Under the pieces are notes generated by a model, which was not told the origin of the DNA, did no database searches, and was given only the letters and a program-made list of their open reading frames with translations. This document shows, piece after piece, positions 7,447 through 18,685 of a DNA stretch of 64,000 bases. The first letter of the stretch is position 1, and every line of letters begins with the position of its first letter. A program made the position numbers and the translations under genes. The DNA is from Bacteroidota bacterium (GTDB taxonomy: Bacteria > Bacteroidota > Ignavibacteria > Ignavibacteriales > Ignavibacteriaceae), in NCBI GenBank assembly GCA_023475265.1, contig JAMCWE010000021.1, positions 16,738-80,737 on the forward strand. The letters run 5' to 3'.

Positions 7447-10278
7447 TTAATTTTTTAATCTTAACTCTTTTTTAAGATATACCCCGGTTATACTTTTTTT
7501 ATTTTTTATTATGGATTCCGGAGTTCCTTCGGCAATAATTTTTCCGCCATCATCTCCGCCGCCAGGGCCTAGATCGATAACCCAATCTGCAGTTTTAATA
7601 ACATCCAAATTATGTTCAACAACAACAACAGTATTTCCCTTTTCTACGAGTTTGCTTAATACTCCAAGAAGAATATTTACATCTTCAAAATGAAGACCCG
7701 TGGTTGGTTCATCAAGAATGTAAAGTGTTTTACCTGTGCTCACCTTGCTTAATTCAGTTGCAAGCTTTACGCGCTGAGCCTCGCCGCCTGAAAGCGTTGT
7801 TGCCTGCTGGCCTAATTTTATGTAACCAAGTCCGACATCATTAATAGCTTTTATTTTTCTTTTAATCCTTGGCAGGTCTTCAAAAAATTCTAAAGCTTCG
7901 CTTACTCGCATCTCAAGCACATCAGCAATTGATTTAGTTTTATACAAAACTTCAAGAGTTTCACGATTATATCTTTTCCCGCGGCAAGATTCGCATTCAA
8001 CGTACACATCAGGTAAAAAATTCATTTCAATTTTTTTCAACCCGTCGCCGCCGCATTCTTCGCATCTTCCACCAGCAACATTGAAACTAAATCTTCCAGT
8101 GCTGTATCCCCGCATTTTAGATTCCGGAAGCTGCGAAAATAAATCTCTGATAAATGTAAACAGACCAGTATATGTCGCCGGGTTTGATCTTGGAGTTCTT
8201 CCAATTGGCGATTGATCGATTTCTATAATTTTATCGATCTGTTCTAAACCTTCAATAGTATCATAAGGCAAAGAAACTGTTTTTGAGTTGTAAATTTTAT
8301 TCATTAAAATTTTAACAAGCGTTTCATTCATTAAAGATGATTTTCCGGAACCGCTAACGCCGGTAATTAAAGTAAAAGTGCCAAGAGGAATTTTTAAAGT
8401 TACATTCTGAAGGTTATGGCCTCTTGCGCCTTTTAAGATTAAATATTTTCCGTTCCCTTTTCTTCTTTCCTGAGGGACAACAATTTCTTTTTTATTTGTA
8501 AGATAAGATAACGTTAATGAATTAATTCCGTTTTGAGATTCAACTAGTTTCATTGTTTCACCGGCAAGACAAACTTCCCCGCCATGTTCGCCGGCGCCCG
8601 GACCAAGGTCAATCATATAATCAGAGCTTTCAATTGTTTCGCGGTCATGTTCAACAACAATAACTGTATTTCCTAAGTCTCTTAAATTTTTTAATGAGTT
8701 AATAAGTTTGATATTATCGCTTTGATGAAGTCCTATGCTTGGTTCATCCAATACATAAAGAACACCGGCAAGCTGCGATCCAATTTGAGTAGCTAATCTA
8801 ATTCGCTGAGATTCGCCGCCGGATAAAGTTCTTGCTGAACGATTAAGTGTTAAATAATCCAATCCGACATTAAGCATAAATCTAAGCCGCTCAGTTATTT
8901 CTTTTAATATTGGTTTTGCTATGATTGAATTTCTTCCGGTAATATGTAAATCTTTAAAAAACTCCTCGCATTTTTTTATAGAAAAATTGGTCACCTCGCT
9001 AATATTTAATCCTTGGAACTTGACTGCTAATGATTCTTGCTTTAGTCTTCCTCCTTTACAAGTTTGGCAAGGAACCGTGTTCATATAAGATTCAACCCAT
9101 TCACGAATGTTATTCGATGATGTAGTGTTGTAATAATTTTTCAAATAATTTATCAAACCGGAAAATCTATGAAAATAAGTGACAGGCTTTCCGCTGCCGT
9201 AAGAATAAGAGAATGCAATTTTATCTTTACTGCCGTAAAGAAGAATTTCTTTTTGATCTTCAGATAAATCTTTTAGCTTGGTATCGAAATTAAATCCGTA
9301 CTTCTCACTCACAGAACTTAATTGATTAAAAAACCAAACTGAACGAGGCTTACCAAGCGGTGATAAAGCTTCATCATTAATCGATTTGTTCCAATCAGGA
9401 ATAATCAAATTTATGTCAAGCTCTTTTTTTTCACCTAAACCTTCGCAGTCAGGACAAGAACCGTAAGGTGAATTAAACGAAAAAGAATTTGGAGCTAATT
9501 CCCGATAACTAATTCCGCAATCTAAACAAGCTAAATGCCTGCTAAAAATATGATCTTGTGAATTATCATTTACAATTACAATCCCGTTTCCATAATTTAA
9601 TCCAACTTCAATTGATTCAGTTAATCTATTTCTTGAATTTTCATTCACTGTCAGTTTATCAACAACAATTTCAATATTATGAATTTTATATCTGTCAACC
9701 TGGAAATTTTTTGTAATCTCGTAGAATTCATTATCAACTCTTACTTTCAAAAATCCATCCGAAAGTATTTCTTCAAACAATTCACGATAATGACCTTTTC
9801 TTCCACGGACAACCGGTGCGAGTACAAAAACTTTTTTATTGTTTAACGATGTTAAAATAGAATCAATAATTTGTGAAGATGATTGCCTTGTAACTGGCTT
9901 GCCGCAATTATAGCAATGCGGAGTGCCAAGTCTTGCATAAAGAAGTCTTAAGTAATCATAAATTTCGGTAACAGTCCCAACAGTTGATCTCGGGTTTCCC
10001 GAAGTTGATTTCTGTTCAATTGAAATTGCCGGACTTAATCCTTCGATAAGATCGACGTCGGGTTTTTCCAGCATGTCTAAAAATTGCCGCGCGTATGCGG
10101 AAAGTGATTCAATGTATCTTCTTTGCCCTTCGGCATAAATTGTATCAAATGCTAATGAAGATTTTCCGGATCCTGAAAGACCTGTAATAACTGTAAAAGA
10201 ATCTCTTGGAATTTCTAAATCAATATTTTTAAGGTTATGCTCGCGAGCGCCTTTTATTATAATAGTTTCTTCTAACAC
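7447..10278 (-). CDS. uvrA: UvrABC system protein A
   Basis: This 943-residue protein is the damage-recognition ATPase of nucleotide excision repair. It has two ABC ATPase modules: Walker [10 protein letters not shown] at 33-41 with signature [12 protein letters not shown], and a second GVSGSGKSS with [12 protein letters not shown]. Zinc-binding Cys pairs are present (CYNCG, CLDCG with CPDCEG, and CEECGG with CESCRG). It delivers UvrB to lesions as a dimer. The frame starts at a GTG (10276-10278); [16 protein letters not shown] is the typical UvrA beginning. The length is normal. It is divergent from the YigZ gene at 10397. Confidence 0.97.
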   Translation of the reverse strand: MLEETIIIKGAREHNLKNIDLEIPRDSFTVITGLSGSGKSSLAFDTIYAEGQRRYIESLSAYARQFLDMLEKPDVDLIEGLSPAISIEQKSTSGNPRSTVGTVTEIYDYLRLLYARLGTPHCYNCGKPVTRQSSSQIIDSILTSLNNKKVFVLAPVVRGRKGHYRELFEEILSDGFLKVRVDNEFYEITKNFQVDRYKIHNIEIVVDKLTVNENSRNRLTESIEVGLNYGNGIVIVNDNSQDHIFSRHLACLDCGISYRELAPNSFSFNSPYGSCPDCEGLGEKKELDINLIIPDWNKSINDEALSPLGKPRSVWFFNQLSSVSEKYGFNFDTKLKDLSEDQKEILLYGSKDKIAFSYSYGSGKPVTYFHRFSGLINYLKNYYNTTSSNNIREWVESYMNTVPCQTCKGGRLKQESLAVKFQGLNISEVTNFSIKKCEEFFKDLHITGRNSIIAKPILKEITERLRFMLNVGLDYLTLNRSARTLSGGESQRIRLATQIGSQLAGVLYVLDEPSIGLHQSDNIKLINSLKNLRDLGNTVIVVEHDRETIESSDYMIDLGPGAGEHGGEVCLAGETMKLVESQNGINSLTLSYLTNKKEIVVPQERRKGNGKYLILKGARGHNLQNVTLKIPLGTFTLITGVSGSGKSSLMNETLVKILMNKIYNSKTVSLPYDTIEGLEQIDKIIEIDQSPIGRTPRSNPATYTGLFTFIRDLFSQLPESKMRGYSTGRFSFNVAGGRCEECGGDGLKKIEMNFLPDVYVECESCRGKRYNRETLEVLYKTKSIADVLEMRVSEALEFFEDLPRIKRKIKAINDVGLGYIKLGQQATTLSGGEAQRVKLATELSKVSTGKTLYILDEPTTGLHFEDVNILLGVLSKLVEKGNTVVVVEHNLDVIKTADWVIDLGPGGGDDGGKIIAEGTPESIIKNKKSITGVYLKKELRLKN

Positions 10279-10396
10279 TGCTAACCAAATTTTGAAAATT
10301 TAAAATATTATATTAGGTATCATGAGTTAGAAAATCAATTTAATTTGAGATGTATCATAATACTTTTCTTTATAAAAATTGATACTTTTACTGTAA

Positions 10397-11020
10397 ATGA
10401 GTGAAATCAAAGAAATAAAAACCATAAAAAAAACGGCGGAAATAAAATTTAAAGAAAAAGGTTCGCTATTTATTGCAGAATCTTATTTTGTTTCTTCCGA
10501 CAATGATGCAATATTAATTCTAGAAAAGATTAAGAAAAAATTTTTTGATGCAACTCATCATTGTTTTGCTTATAAACTTTTGAACTTGGGTTACAAATAT
10601 TCTGACGACGGCGAGCCGAACGGAACAGCAGGAAAAAGAATTTTAAATGCCATCGAACATTTCAATTTGGTAAATTGTTTGGTCATTGTAACTAGATATT
10701 TTGGCGGAACAAAGCTTGGCGTCGGGCCGTTAGGAAAGGCTTATTATACTTCTGCTTTTCAAGCTTTAGAAGTTTCTGAATTCATTATTCAAAAACCTTA
10801 CTCGATTGTTACATTGAATTTCGACTTCAATTATCTCAATCTTCTCCACAAAACATTAACAAATCATGACGGCAAAATCATCGAAACAAAATACGATTCA
10901 ACAGTTAATTTTGTTTGTTTCATAAATGCAAACGAAAAAGATTCATTTACTTCAGAATTAATTGAGGCAACAAAGGGGAAAATTGAAATATCAATAAATA
11001 ACACTGTACAATTTTTGTAA
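10397..11020 (+). CDS. YigZ/IMPACT (UPF0029) family protein
   Basis: This 207-residue protein has the IMPACT N-terminal domain with its signature run DDGEPNGTAGKRIL and TRYFGGTKLGVGPLGKAY in the first 120 residues, followed by the smaller YigZ C-terminal domain. The family is widespread; the eukaryotic IMPACT protein modulates Gcn1/Gcn2 signalling, but the bacterial role is unsettled and thought to be linked to translation. It is cytoplasmic, a single gene divergent from uvrA, with the MarR regulator 88 bp downstream. Confidence 0.9.
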   Translation: MSEIKEIKTIKKTAEIKFKEKGSLFIAESYFVSSDNDAILILEKIKKKFFDATHHCFAYKLLNLGYKYSDDGEPNGTAGKRILNAIEHFNLVNCLVIVTRYFGGTKLGVGPLGKAYYTSAFQALEVSEFIIQKPYSIVTLNFDFNYLNLLHKTLTNHDGKIIETKYDSTVNFVCFINANEKDSFTSELIEATKGKIEISINNTVQFL

Positions 11021-11107
11021 AAATTTGTATTAAATTATTTATTATTTACCTTGCTAAAAATACAAACATTGACGAAATTTAACATACGCAACAATTTTTG
11101 ATGTAAA

Positions 11108-11566
11108 ATGTCAACAAAAGATGAAATAAACCACAATGCGGGAAAGCTCGCTGACCTAACTTTCAGTCTGCTTGCAAGTTGTCAGGAAAAAGAAAGCAGG
11201 CTTGCCGAACAACATGGACTCACACAAGCTGAGTTCAGGTGTTTACGTTTATTTGGAACTGACGAATGTCTAAATAACAAAAAAATTGCTGAGAGAATGA
11301 ATCTTAGTCCAAGCCGACTTACTAGAATAATTGACGGCTTAGTGGCAAAAGATTATATCATAAGAGAAATTGATAACGCAGATAGAAGAAATATGCGTGT
11401 TTCTCTTTCGGCCAAAGGCTCTCAAATTGTTCAGCTGTTAAATTCTGCTTATGTAGATATACATAAGGAAATTCTAACGGACATTGATGAAACTCAGCAT
11501 CAGCCATTAATTACTGCAATGACTAGTTTACTTTCGGCAGTTCAAAGATGGATAGCTAGACCGTAA
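11108..11566 (+). CDS. MarR-family transcriptional regulator
   Basis: This 152-residue protein has the MarR winged helix: helix-turn-helix NNKKIAERMNLSPSRLTRII around residues 55-77, the wing DNADRRNMRVSLSAKG at about 95-110, and long terminal dimerisation helices. Such proteins bind palindromic operators as dimers, often with ligand-dependent release. Cys is present in the N-terminal helix (LLASCQE) and at CLRLF and ECLNN, so redox sensing is possible but unproven. No obvious target gene adjoins it: its neighbour YigZ is upstream and a convergent gene follows the hairpin at 11580. Confidence 0.9.
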   Translation: MSTKDEINHNAGKLADLTFSLLASCQEKESRLAEQHGLTQAEFRCLRLFGTDECLNNKKIAERMNLSPSRLTRIIDGLVAKDYIIREIDNADRRNMRVSLSAKGSQIVQLLNSAYVDIHKEILTDIDETQHQPLITAMTSLLSAVQRWIARP

Positions 11567-11579
11567 TTTAGGTAGGCGG

Positions 11580-11603
11580 GACTCGTTACACCGGTAACGA
11601 GTC
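11580..11603. terminator. Hairpin between convergent genes
   Basis: GACTCGTTAC, loop ACCG, GTAACGAGTC form a perfect 10-bp stem 13 bp after the MarR stop and 7 bp before the stop of the convergent gene at 11610. It has no T-tract, so it may be a bidirectional transcript end or a REP-like palindrome. Confidence 0.55.
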
Positions 11604-11609
11604 TTGCAA

Positions 11610-12047
11610 TCAATTATGTTTTCTTTTGATTTCATTAGAATACATTTTTGCCCATTCTAAATCCGATAGAAGTTCGGTTAAATTTAAAAAGCTTTGCTGG
11701 GATAATTCAAAATAGACTTCTTCAAAGTGCAATTTGAACTGTTCATCAGCATTAGAGATAATGGTTTTTATTTGCTGAACTATTTTATTCATATTATCCG
11801 AAAAATCTTTTTTAATTTCATTAAGATTTGATATTTCCGCATTCGTACTTTCTTTTTGAACAATACGCAGTAAACCATTAACATATTTTGCAGTAAAAAT
11901 TAAATCATCAAAAGCATTTTCAGTTTTGTTTTTTAAAACCTCTTCATAAATCCGCAGAAGCTCGGCTTTTCTTTTTAATTTTGATTTAGAAAATTTTTCA
12001 ACTTGATCAATAAATTCCGCCGAAGCTCTATTTACAAATTCATCCAT
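11610..12047 (-). CDS. Hypothetical helical protein
   Basis: This 145-residue protein is not recognised. It is almost entirely predicted helix, rich in Lys, Glu and Asn with heptad-like hydrophobic spacing, and has no signal peptide or membrane segment. It follows the O-methyltransferase gene by 11 bp on the same strand and so is probably co-transcribed with it. A cytoplasmic coiled-coil role is the most that can be said. Confidence 0.6.
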   Translation of the reverse strand: MDEFVNRASAEFIDQVEKFSKSKLKRKAELLRIYEEVLKNKTENAFDDLIFTAKYVNGLLRIVQKESTNAEISNLNEIKKDFSDNMNKIVQQIKTIISNADEQFKLHFEEVYFELSQQSFLNLTELLSDLEWAKMYSNEIKRKHN

Positions 12048-12058
12048 TTTAGATTCAC

Positions 12059-12715
12059 TTAAATTTTTATTCCTATTCCTATTCCATCACCAACTGGTAG
12101 GATGGTTGTTTTTAGATTTGTTTGGGAAGTAAACATTTCATTAAATTCTCTTATTATCTTGGTCGAAAGTTTCTGATCATTCGGAACACGTGCTGATGCT
12201 GCTAATCCATGCCATAATAGATTATCTACAAAAACTACTCCACCTTTTTTAAGAAGCGGCATCGAATAATCAAATAGTTGCTTGTAATCAAGCTTATCTG
12301 CATCAAGAAATATTAAATCAAATTTTTTATCAAGTTTTGGTAAAACTTCAAGTGCATTGCCGAATATCAAATTTATTTTTTCTTCCAAACCGGACTTTTT
12401 AATATTCTCTTTTGCGATTGACAAATTATCTTTACTTTTTTCTATTGTGTAAACAATAGATTTTTCATTTAGGTTCCGGGCAATTCTAATAGATGAGTAA
12501 GTAATAGATGAGTAAGCAATTGCTGTCCCGAGTTCAAGAACATATTTTGGTTCTATAATTCTTATAAGTAATTCAAGAAGCTGTGCGGAATCTTTTTTTA
12601 AAATCGGAACTTTATTTTTCTTTGCGAATATTTCCATATCGGAAATAAGCGGATCATCATTTATCAGAAATTTTTCTAGATATTTTTTTTGAGAAGGATA
12701 CAAAATGTTGTCCAT
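12059..12715 (-). CDS. Class I SAM-dependent O-methyltransferase
   Basis: This 218-residue protein resembles the caffeoyl-CoA/catechol O-methyltransferase group. It has the SAM motif VLELGTAIAYSSI (about 55-67), acidic YTIEKSKDN, then LIFLDADKLDYKQLF and VVFVDNLLWHG, which in the family provide divalent-metal ligands and the general base region. The enzyme transfers methyl from S-adenosylmethionine to a hydroxyl; the acceptor is not predictable. It lies downstream of the subtilase gene (66 bp) and just upstream of the helical protein at 11610. Confidence 0.88.
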   Translation of the reverse strand: MDNILYPSQKKYLEKFLINDDPLISDMEIFAKKNKVPILKKDSAQLLELLIRIIEPKYVLELGTAIAYSSITYSSIRIARNLNEKSIVYTIEKSKDNLSIAKENIKKSGLEEKINLIFGNALEVLPKLDKKFDLIFLDADKLDYKQLFDYSMPLLKKGGVVFVDNLLWHGLAASARVPNDQKLSTKIIREFNEMFTSQTNLKTTILPVGDGIGIGIKI

Positions 12716-12780
12716 TGAAAACCCTTAACTTTGTTTTTAATTTTTTATAACCGAACAATCATATCTCTAATTTTTGCAAA

Positions 12781-14760
12781 TCATTTAAGAAGAACCATTT
12801 TATTTCCATAATTTTTTCCGCCGAGTGTTAGTATATAATAATAAACTCCGCTTGCGCACTTAATTCCTCTATCAGATTTCCCGTTCCAAGTTACTGTATT
12901 AATTCCAGAAACTGCCACTCCATTGAATAAAATTTTCACAGTCTGCCCAATTGCATCCACCACTATTAGTCTTGCTATTTCATTACCTTGAGAAACAAAA
13001 GAAATATTTGTCGAAGTTGAAAACGGATTTGGATAATTATTACTTAGAACATTATTAATAGTTATGCTTTTTTGCGGTGAACCGGTTGTAATATCTAGCT
13101 GGCCATACTTGAAAGAATAAAATTCAGATGATGGTTCTCTAAAATTATTTCCAAGTGTATCTGTATATGTAAAATAGAAATTAACAAATTGGCCGTTAGA
13201 CATTTGAGGTAAAGTAAAATTATATTTTAACGATCCATCATAAGAAAAATTAGAAGAAATAAAATCGGAATCGGTGTTAGAATAATGAATTTCCGCAGAA
13301 CCTTTTTGAATTCTACTTTGCGAGAAAAATATTTTATTAATTTTAAAATTATTTGAAGAATCGGAAAGATTTGGATATTCAATTGCTTTTTCGGCGGAAA
13401 TCAATCCATAACCGCGATCATTGTTTGGAGTTGAATAATTATCCGCAGTCTCAAGCAAAATATTTCTAGCTTGAACGTTTGTTAAATATGGATATACTGA
13501 TAAAAGCAAAGCTCCGCATCCGCTTGCAATTGGCGTTGCCGCTGAAGTACCGCTATTATATCCGTAAGAACTAAACCCATCAACCACAGCAGCTCCATAA
13601 ACATCAACACCTTGAGCTACTAAGTCAGGCTTAATTCTTCCGTCATAAGTTGGGCCGCGTGAACTAAAAGCAGCAACATTATTATTTGCATCAACCGCAC
13701 CAACAGCAATTATATGGAGTCCGTCTGCAGGAGTATCGACATAGCGCCATGAAGTATTTCCTTCATTGCCGGCAGCAGTAAAAGTTAAAACACCGCGTTG
13801 GAAAGCAAGTTCAACAGCTTTAGCACAGATTGTCGTCTTGCCATCCATATCTTTATAAGTATAGGAGTAAGTTGTGTCATCAAAAATATTATATCCTAAA
13901 GAGCTTGTTGTAATATCAACGCCCAAACCTTCCATCCATTCAAGAGCTGCCGCATAATTGTCCTCTTCGATGTGCGATTCGCTTCTATCATCCTCAGTTT
14001 TTGCAAGAATAAAACTTGCATTATATGCTGCACCAATCATTGAGCTATCTTTGAATCCTCCTAAAATAGAAAATACATAGGTCCCGTGTAATCCGGATTC
14101 CGGTGAATCTCCAGGTTGGGGTTCTGTTGAAGAATCATGAAAAACAAAATTATATTCTCCAATTACTTTTTTATTAATTAAGGACTCATGATCTCTCCAA
14201 TGAAATCCATTATCTAAAATTCCGATAATTACACCTTGACCGTTAATTCCTTTTGAGTGAACGATCGGAATATCTGATAATTTTAGCTGACCATATGAAA
14301 GACCATAATCCGCTTGTGAAGTATAGCTTTCAATTTTATTAAGTTGCTGCTTTTCTACTATATTTTCGGGATTATATTTTAAAATTCTTACAGGATCAAT
14401 TTCTTTAACAAAAGGTAATTCATTAATTTTATTTATTTGAGCATCCGTCAAATAAGCCGAAACTGCGTTGAACCAATTCAATTTATTTTCAATCTTTATT
14501 CCCAAATTTTCTAATTGAGTTATATAATCTTTTTTTATTGGAATATCTTCGTAAGTTATGATTTGATTAGCAGGCATTACCTTTTCTCTCCGTTCAATTG
14601 CTTTTGCAGATAATTGACTTAACGCTTCTTTATATAACGCATCGCTTTTGTTTAAAGCATTAGTTGGACTTATTCCTTTATCCTTTAAATAAATTAGATA
14701 CTTGTTTTGAGAAAATGCGAAAGGTGCAACTAAAAGAATAAACAAGATAATTTTTTTCAT
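12781..14760 (-). CDS. Secreted subtilisin-like (S8) serine protease with T9SS sorting tail
   Basis: This 659-residue pre-protein has a signal peptide (1-18, cut after AFS), a propeptide-like region with TDAQINKINELPFVKEI, and an S8 catalytic domain. Its residues are Asp183 (GILDNGF), His225 (GLHGTYVFS), the oxyanion Asn332 (AAGNEG) and Ser406 (GTSAATP). The C-terminal ~90 residues are a T9SS type A sorting domain (NYPNPFSTSTNISF ... ASGVYYYILT ... NKMVLLK), so it should cross the outer membrane by type IX secretion and be displayed or released. It lies between lepB and the methyltransferase. Confidence 0.95.
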   Translation of the reverse strand: MKKIILFILLVAPFAFSQNKYLIYLKDKGISPTNALNKSDALYKEALSQLSAKAIERREKVMPANQIITYEDIPIKKDYITQLENLGIKIENKLNWFNAVSAYLTDAQINKINELPFVKEIDPVRILKYNPENIVEKQQLNKIESYTSQADYGLSYGQLKLSDIPIVHSKGINGQGVIIGILDNGFHWRDHESLINKKVIGEYNFVFHDSSTEPQPGDSPESGLHGTYVFSILGGFKDSSMIGAAYNASFILAKTEDDRSESHIEEDNYAAALEWMEGLGVDITTSSLGYNIFDDTTYSYTYKDMDGKTTICAKAVELAFQRGVLTFTAAGNEGNTSWRYVDTPADGLHIIAVGAVDANNNVAAFSSRGPTYDGRIKPDLVAQGVDVYGAAVVDGFSSYGYNSGTSAATPIASGCGALLLSVYPYLTNVQARNILLETADNYSTPNNDRGYGLISAEKAIEYPNLSDSSNNFKINKIFFSQSRIQKGSAEIHYSNTDSDFISSNFSYDGSLKYNFTLPQMSNGQFVNFYFTYTDTLGNNFREPSSEFYSFKYGQLDITTGSPQKSITINNVLSNNYPNPFSTSTNISFVSQGNEIARLIVVDAIGQTVKILFNGVAVSGINTVTWNGKSDRGIKCASGVYYYILTLGGKNYGNKMVLLK

Positions 14761-14866
14761 AATTCAAATCTTTACTGGCTTTGTATCGATAAAAGAAAAT
14801 TTATTTACGAATGATAATATATTATTTTCACTTTGAAACTAAAAAGTAAAACTAGATCGGTGTGTT

Positions 14867-15793
14867 CTAATGAATAATTTTAAGGATGCGGTTCCATCTA
14901 ACAGAGTTAAAAAAATTTTTGAGTGTAAACGAATTTGAAACATTCCATGACCAATAAATCAATTCAGCTTTTCCAATAATATTATCCTCAGGCAAAAATC
15001 CCCAATAACGACTATCCATACTATCGTCGCGATAATCTCCCATCACAAAAAAATAATTTCTTTTAAAAGTATAACTTCTCACAGGTCTTCCAAAAATTGT
15101 AATTACAGTTCCTTCAACACTTACTGCCAGACCTCCAAGTTCTCTATCAATTGCAAGTTCCCATATGTTAATATTTTTGGGATTGATTTCAATTGTCATT
15201 CCTTTTTTGGGAATAACGATTGGACCATAATTATCACTGTTCCAATCAAATCCTGAAGGGAAAATTCTGGGGTCACGAACTCCTTTTTTTTGAAATGATG
15301 TTTTTGAAATTATTGCTGTAGAAGGTGATGAAATTTTTTCATTATTAATAAACACCACTTTATTTTTAATTTGAAGTGAATCGCCTGGGCAGCCAATTAT
15401 CCTTTTTATAAAATCTATATTTTCATCTGGTTCAATCTCATCCATGTATCCTGGGAAATGAAATACTACAACATCATTTATTTTCGGCGTACCGGTTTTA
15501 AATATTTCCAATGAAGGAATTTCAATATTTGTTAACGGAATAAATCTTGGTGTAGAAAAAGCGTAAGACACTTTATTTACAATTATAAAATCGCCGGCCA
15601 ATAAAGTATTTTCCATCGATTCAGTCGGTATGGTATCAGCTTCAATAAAAAAGGTTTTTAAAATAATTGCAGCGAAGAGAGCAATTAAAATATATCTAAT
15701 GAAATGTCTTTTTCTTAATTGATAAAAGATTGACGAGTTTTGATTTTCAGTGACACCGGTTATGATTTTATCATCGTTGTCTTGAATAGTCAA
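14867..15793 (-). CDS. lepB: Signal peptidase I
   Basis: This 308-residue membrane protease has one N-terminal anchor (about 33-50), the catalytic Ser59 in PTESMENTL, the general-base Lys130 in DFIKRIIGCPGD, and the box GDYRDDSMDSRYWGF near the C-terminus. It removes signal peptides from exported proteins at the periplasmic face, including the T9SS cargo encoded nearby. The frame begins at TTG (15791-15793) with AGGATG upstream. It is 14 bp downstream of lepA, so the two form an operon, as in many bacteria. A central insert (about 145-230) makes it longer than minimal versions. Confidence 0.95.
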   Translation of the reverse strand: MTIQDNDDKIITGVTENQNSSIFYQLRKRHFIRYILIALFAAIILKTFFIEADTIPTESMENTLLAGDFIIVNKVSYAFSTPRFIPLTNIEIPSLEIFKTGTPKINDVVVFHFPGYMDEIEPDENIDFIKRIIGCPGDSLQIKNKVVFINNEKISSPSTAIISKTSFQKKGVRDPRIFPSGFDWNSDNYGPIVIPKKGMTIEINPKNINIWELAIDRELGGLAVSVEGTVITIFGRPVRSYTFKRNYFFVMGDYRDDSMDSRYWGFLPEDNIIGKAELIYWSWNVSNSFTLKNFFNSVRWNRILKIIH

Positions 15794-15807
15794 AATATCA
15801 TCCTAGA

Positions 15808-17601
15808 TTAATCTTCAATTTGAAGGACTGCTAAAAATGCTTCTTGGGGAATTTCAACATTACCAACTTGTTTCATTCTTTTCTTGCCTTCTTTTTGTTT
15901 TTCAAGAAGTTTTCTTTTTCTTGTTATATCACCGCCGTAACATTTAGCCAAAACATTTTTGCGAAGAGCTTTCACAACCGATTTTGAAATCACTTTTGTA
16001 CCGATAGCAGCTTGAATATCAATTTCAAACATTTGCCGCGGAATTAAATCTTTTAATTTCGCACAAACTTTTCTTCCCCAATCATAAGATTTGGATTTAT
16101 GAACGATCATGGAAAGTGCATCAACTGGCTCACTGTTAAGTAAAATATCGAGCTTCACCAAATCCGATTCTTTATAACCGATATATTCATAATCAAAAGA
16201 AGCATAACCGCGAGACATGGATTTAAGCTTATCATAAAAATCAAAAATGATTTCTGAAAGTGGAAATTCAAATTGAAGATCAGCTCTTGTTGGATCGAGA
16301 TAAGTTGTATTTTTATAAACGCCTCTTTTGTCCATCGCCAACTTCATAATATTACCGACATATTCACTCGGACAAACTATCTGGGCTTTTACATAAGGTT
16401 CCTCTACGCTCTCAATATCTCCAATGGTGGGCATTTCAGCAGGATTGTCTACAACTATCTTCTCTCCTTTTTTATTTAGAACATGATACTCAACATTCGG
16501 AAGTGTTGTTATAATCGATTGGTTATATTCCCGCAAAAGTCTTTCTTGAACAATCTCCATATGCAGAAGACCGAGGAATCCGCATCTAAAACCAAAACCT
16601 AAAGCGGCAGAAGTTTCCGGTTGATAAATCAAAGCCGAATCATTCAAACGAAATTTTTCAAGTGCATCTCGCAAGTCTTCAAATTCATCCGCATCAGTAG
16701 GATAAAGACCGCTGTATACCATTGGTTTAACTTCTTTATAACCTGGTAATGGTTGATCCGCACCATTTTTTGCATGAGTTACAGTATCTCCAACTTTGAT
16801 ATTATGTACTTCTTTAATTCCGGAAATTAGATAGCCAACATTACCGGCAGAAAGCTCGTCAGTCTTAATTTTTTTTAATCCGAGTACGCCAATTTCTTCA
16901 GCTTCTATTTCTTTATCAACGACAAAATATTTTATCTTGTCATTTGTTTTCAAAGTTCCGTTAAAAATTCTTATATAAGCAATTGCACCGCGGTAGGCAT
17001 CAAATATTGAATCAAAAATTAATGCTTGCAGCGGCGCATTTGGATCTCCGGATGGTGACGGAATTTTTTTTACGACAGCTTCAAGTATCTCATGAATTCC
17101 AATTTTTGATTTAGCGCTTGCAAGTAAAATTTCATTTGGATCGCAGCCAATTAAATCAATAATTTGCCCCTTAACTTTTTCGACTTCAGCGCTTGGTAAA
17201 TCAATTTTATTTATAACAGGTATTATTTCTAGTCCGGCGTCAATTGCAAGATAAAGATTACTTATCGTTTGTGCTTCAACTCCTTGAGCTGCATCAACAA
17301 CAAGTAACGCTCCTTCACAAGCCGCCAACGATCTTGAAACTTCATATGAAAAATCCACATGCCCGGGAGTGTCGATTAAATTTAAAACATAATCATTATT
17401 ATCACTCGCTTTATATTTCATTTGAATGGCGTGTGATTTTATAGTAATTCCTCTTTCTCTTTCAAGTTCGAGATCATCAAGAACTTGCGCCTTTGCTTCA
17501 CGTTCTGAAACCGTTCCAGTCCATTCAAGTAAGCAATCCGCAATTGTTGATTTACCATGATCAATATGCGCTATAATACAAAAATTTCTAAGGTTGTTCA
17601 T
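15808..17601 (-). CDS. lepA: Translation elongation factor 4 (LepA)
   Basis: This 597-residue GTPase acts on ribosomes. It has a G1 loop AHIDHGKST near the start, DTPGHVDF (G3), NKIDLP (G4), EF-G-like domains, and the LepA-specific C-terminal domain with [26 protein letters not shown]. The ATG at 17599-17601 gives the usual start [14 protein letters not shown] and has GGA 5 nt upstream; an in-frame TTG three codons earlier (17610) is less likely. It is followed by lepB at 14 bp. The length is normal. Confidence 0.97.
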   Translation of the reverse strand: MNNLRNFCIIAHIDHGKSTIADCLLEWTGTVSEREAKAQVLDDLELERERGITIKSHAIQMKYKASDNNDYVLNLIDTPGHVDFSYEVSRSLAACEGALLVVDAAQGVEAQTISNLYLAIDAGLEIIPVINKIDLPSAEVEKVKGQIIDLIGCDPNEILLASAKSKIGIHEILEAVVKKIPSPSGDPNAPLQALIFDSIFDAYRGAIAYIRIFNGTLKTNDKIKYFVVDKEIEAEEIGVLGLKKIKTDELSAGNVGYLISGIKEVHNIKVGDTVTHAKNGADQPLPGYKEVKPMVYSGLYPTDADEFEDLRDALEKFRLNDSALIYQPETSAALGFGFRCGFLGLLHMEIVQERLLREYNQSIITTLPNVEYHVLNKKGEKIVVDNPAEMPTIGDIESVEEPYVKAQIVCPSEYVGNIMKLAMDKRGVYKNTTYLDPTRADLQFEFPLSEIIFDFYDKLKSMSRGYASFDYEYIGYKESDLVKLDILLNSEPVDALSMIVHKSKSYDWGRKVCAKLKDLIPRQMFEIDIQAAIGTKVISKSVVKALRKNVLAKCYGGDITRKRKLLEKQKEGKKRMKQVGNVEIPQEAFLAVLQIED

Positions 17602-17697
17602 AATTTCCAAAAGATTGAATATTAAATATAAATACGTAATTAGAATATTGAAAGGAATATAGATATACTGAATGCTATATATTATTCGAAAGCTTAA

Positions 17698-18672
17698 TTA
17701 GAAAATTTTTTCACTTTCTTTTTCATCTTCTTCAATCATCTCCAATATTACTCCTTCGCGTAAAGCGTATTCTGAAATTGTAATATTTTTTAGATTAAAA
17801 AGATCAAAAATTTTATTCAAAATAATCAAACCGGCAGGTAGAATATCCGCACGTTTCTTATCTATGCCTTTAATTTTTTGTCTTTCTTGAAGGTTCTTAG
17901 CTTCTAAAATTTCACGAGTAATTTCTCTTAATTGGATTTCATTGAATGAAAATCCATTTAACGATTTGTTATTTTCTTCTTTTAATCTGCTGCGGATAAT
18001 TGATGCCGTTGACTGGATCGTACCGGAAGTACCAACAGTAATTTCAAAATCTTTATTGAATGAAATATTTTTATTTGAAATAATCTGATGTTCAATAAAT
18101 TTTTCGCATTCGATTAATGCTTTATTGGAGAGTGCATACTCCGGAAAATATTTTTTACTCATTCTCACAGCGCCAATTTTTATACTCTCAGCAAAAATTG
18201 GTTCACCATTATTGCCCAAAATAATTTCGGTGCTTCCACCTCCAATGTCAATACACAACACTTTTTTATTGTGAAGATTTAATGCTTCCTTTGCGCCTTG
18301 AAAAATCAATTTAGCTTCATGATTTCCTTCAATAATTTCAACGACTATACCGGTTTCTTTCAGAACTGTTTTAATAAATTCATTTTTATTTTGTGCTTCT
18401 CTTACAGCGCTAGTAGCAACGGCTCTAATTTTTGCTTTATACTTGTTGGATAGATTTTTAAATCCAAATAAAATATCTAAAGCTTTTTTAGATTCTTCAG
18501 GCGAAATAAATTTGAAATCATCTTTGGAATCTGAGCCAAGCCGTATTACTTTCCTTTCCCGGTCAACTATTTTGAATGAACCATTTTTTTTCTTCTCAAC
18601 AATTATAAGATGAAAAGAATTCGTTCCCATATCAATCGCTGCAAAATATTTTTCATGCGCTGGTATCGACAT
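17698..18672 (-). CDS. Exopolyphosphatase / guanosine pentaphosphatase family protein
   Basis: This 324-residue protein is an acetate/sugar-kinase/Hsp70-fold phosphatase. Its phosphate 1 motif is AIDMGTNSFHL near residue 12, the phosphate 2 motif CIDIGGGSTEIIL is near 144, and VATSAVREAQN is the family motif between them. It hydrolyses terminal phosphates of polyphosphate or pppGpp in the cytoplasm. It corresponds to the short (about 300-residue) Ppx/GppA form lacking the C-terminal HD domain. It follows the GT9 gene by 13 bp, suggesting co-transcription. Confidence 0.93.
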   Translation of the reverse strand: MSIPAHEKYFAAIDMGTNSFHLIIVEKKKNGSFKIVDRERKVIRLGSDSKDDFKFISPEESKKALDILFGFKNLSNKYKAKIRAVATSAVREAQNKNEFIKTVLKETGIVVEIIEGNHEAKLIFQGAKEALNLHNKKVLCIDIGGGSTEIILGNNGEPIFAESIKIGAVRMSKKYFPEYALSNKALIECEKFIEHQIISNKNISFNKDFEITVGTSGTIQSTASIIRSRLKEENNKSLNGFSFNEIQLREITREILEAKNLQERQKIKGIDKKRADILPAGLIILNKIFDLFNLKNITISEYALREGVILEMIEEDEKESEKIF

Positions 18673-18685
18673 TAATTTCTTATAA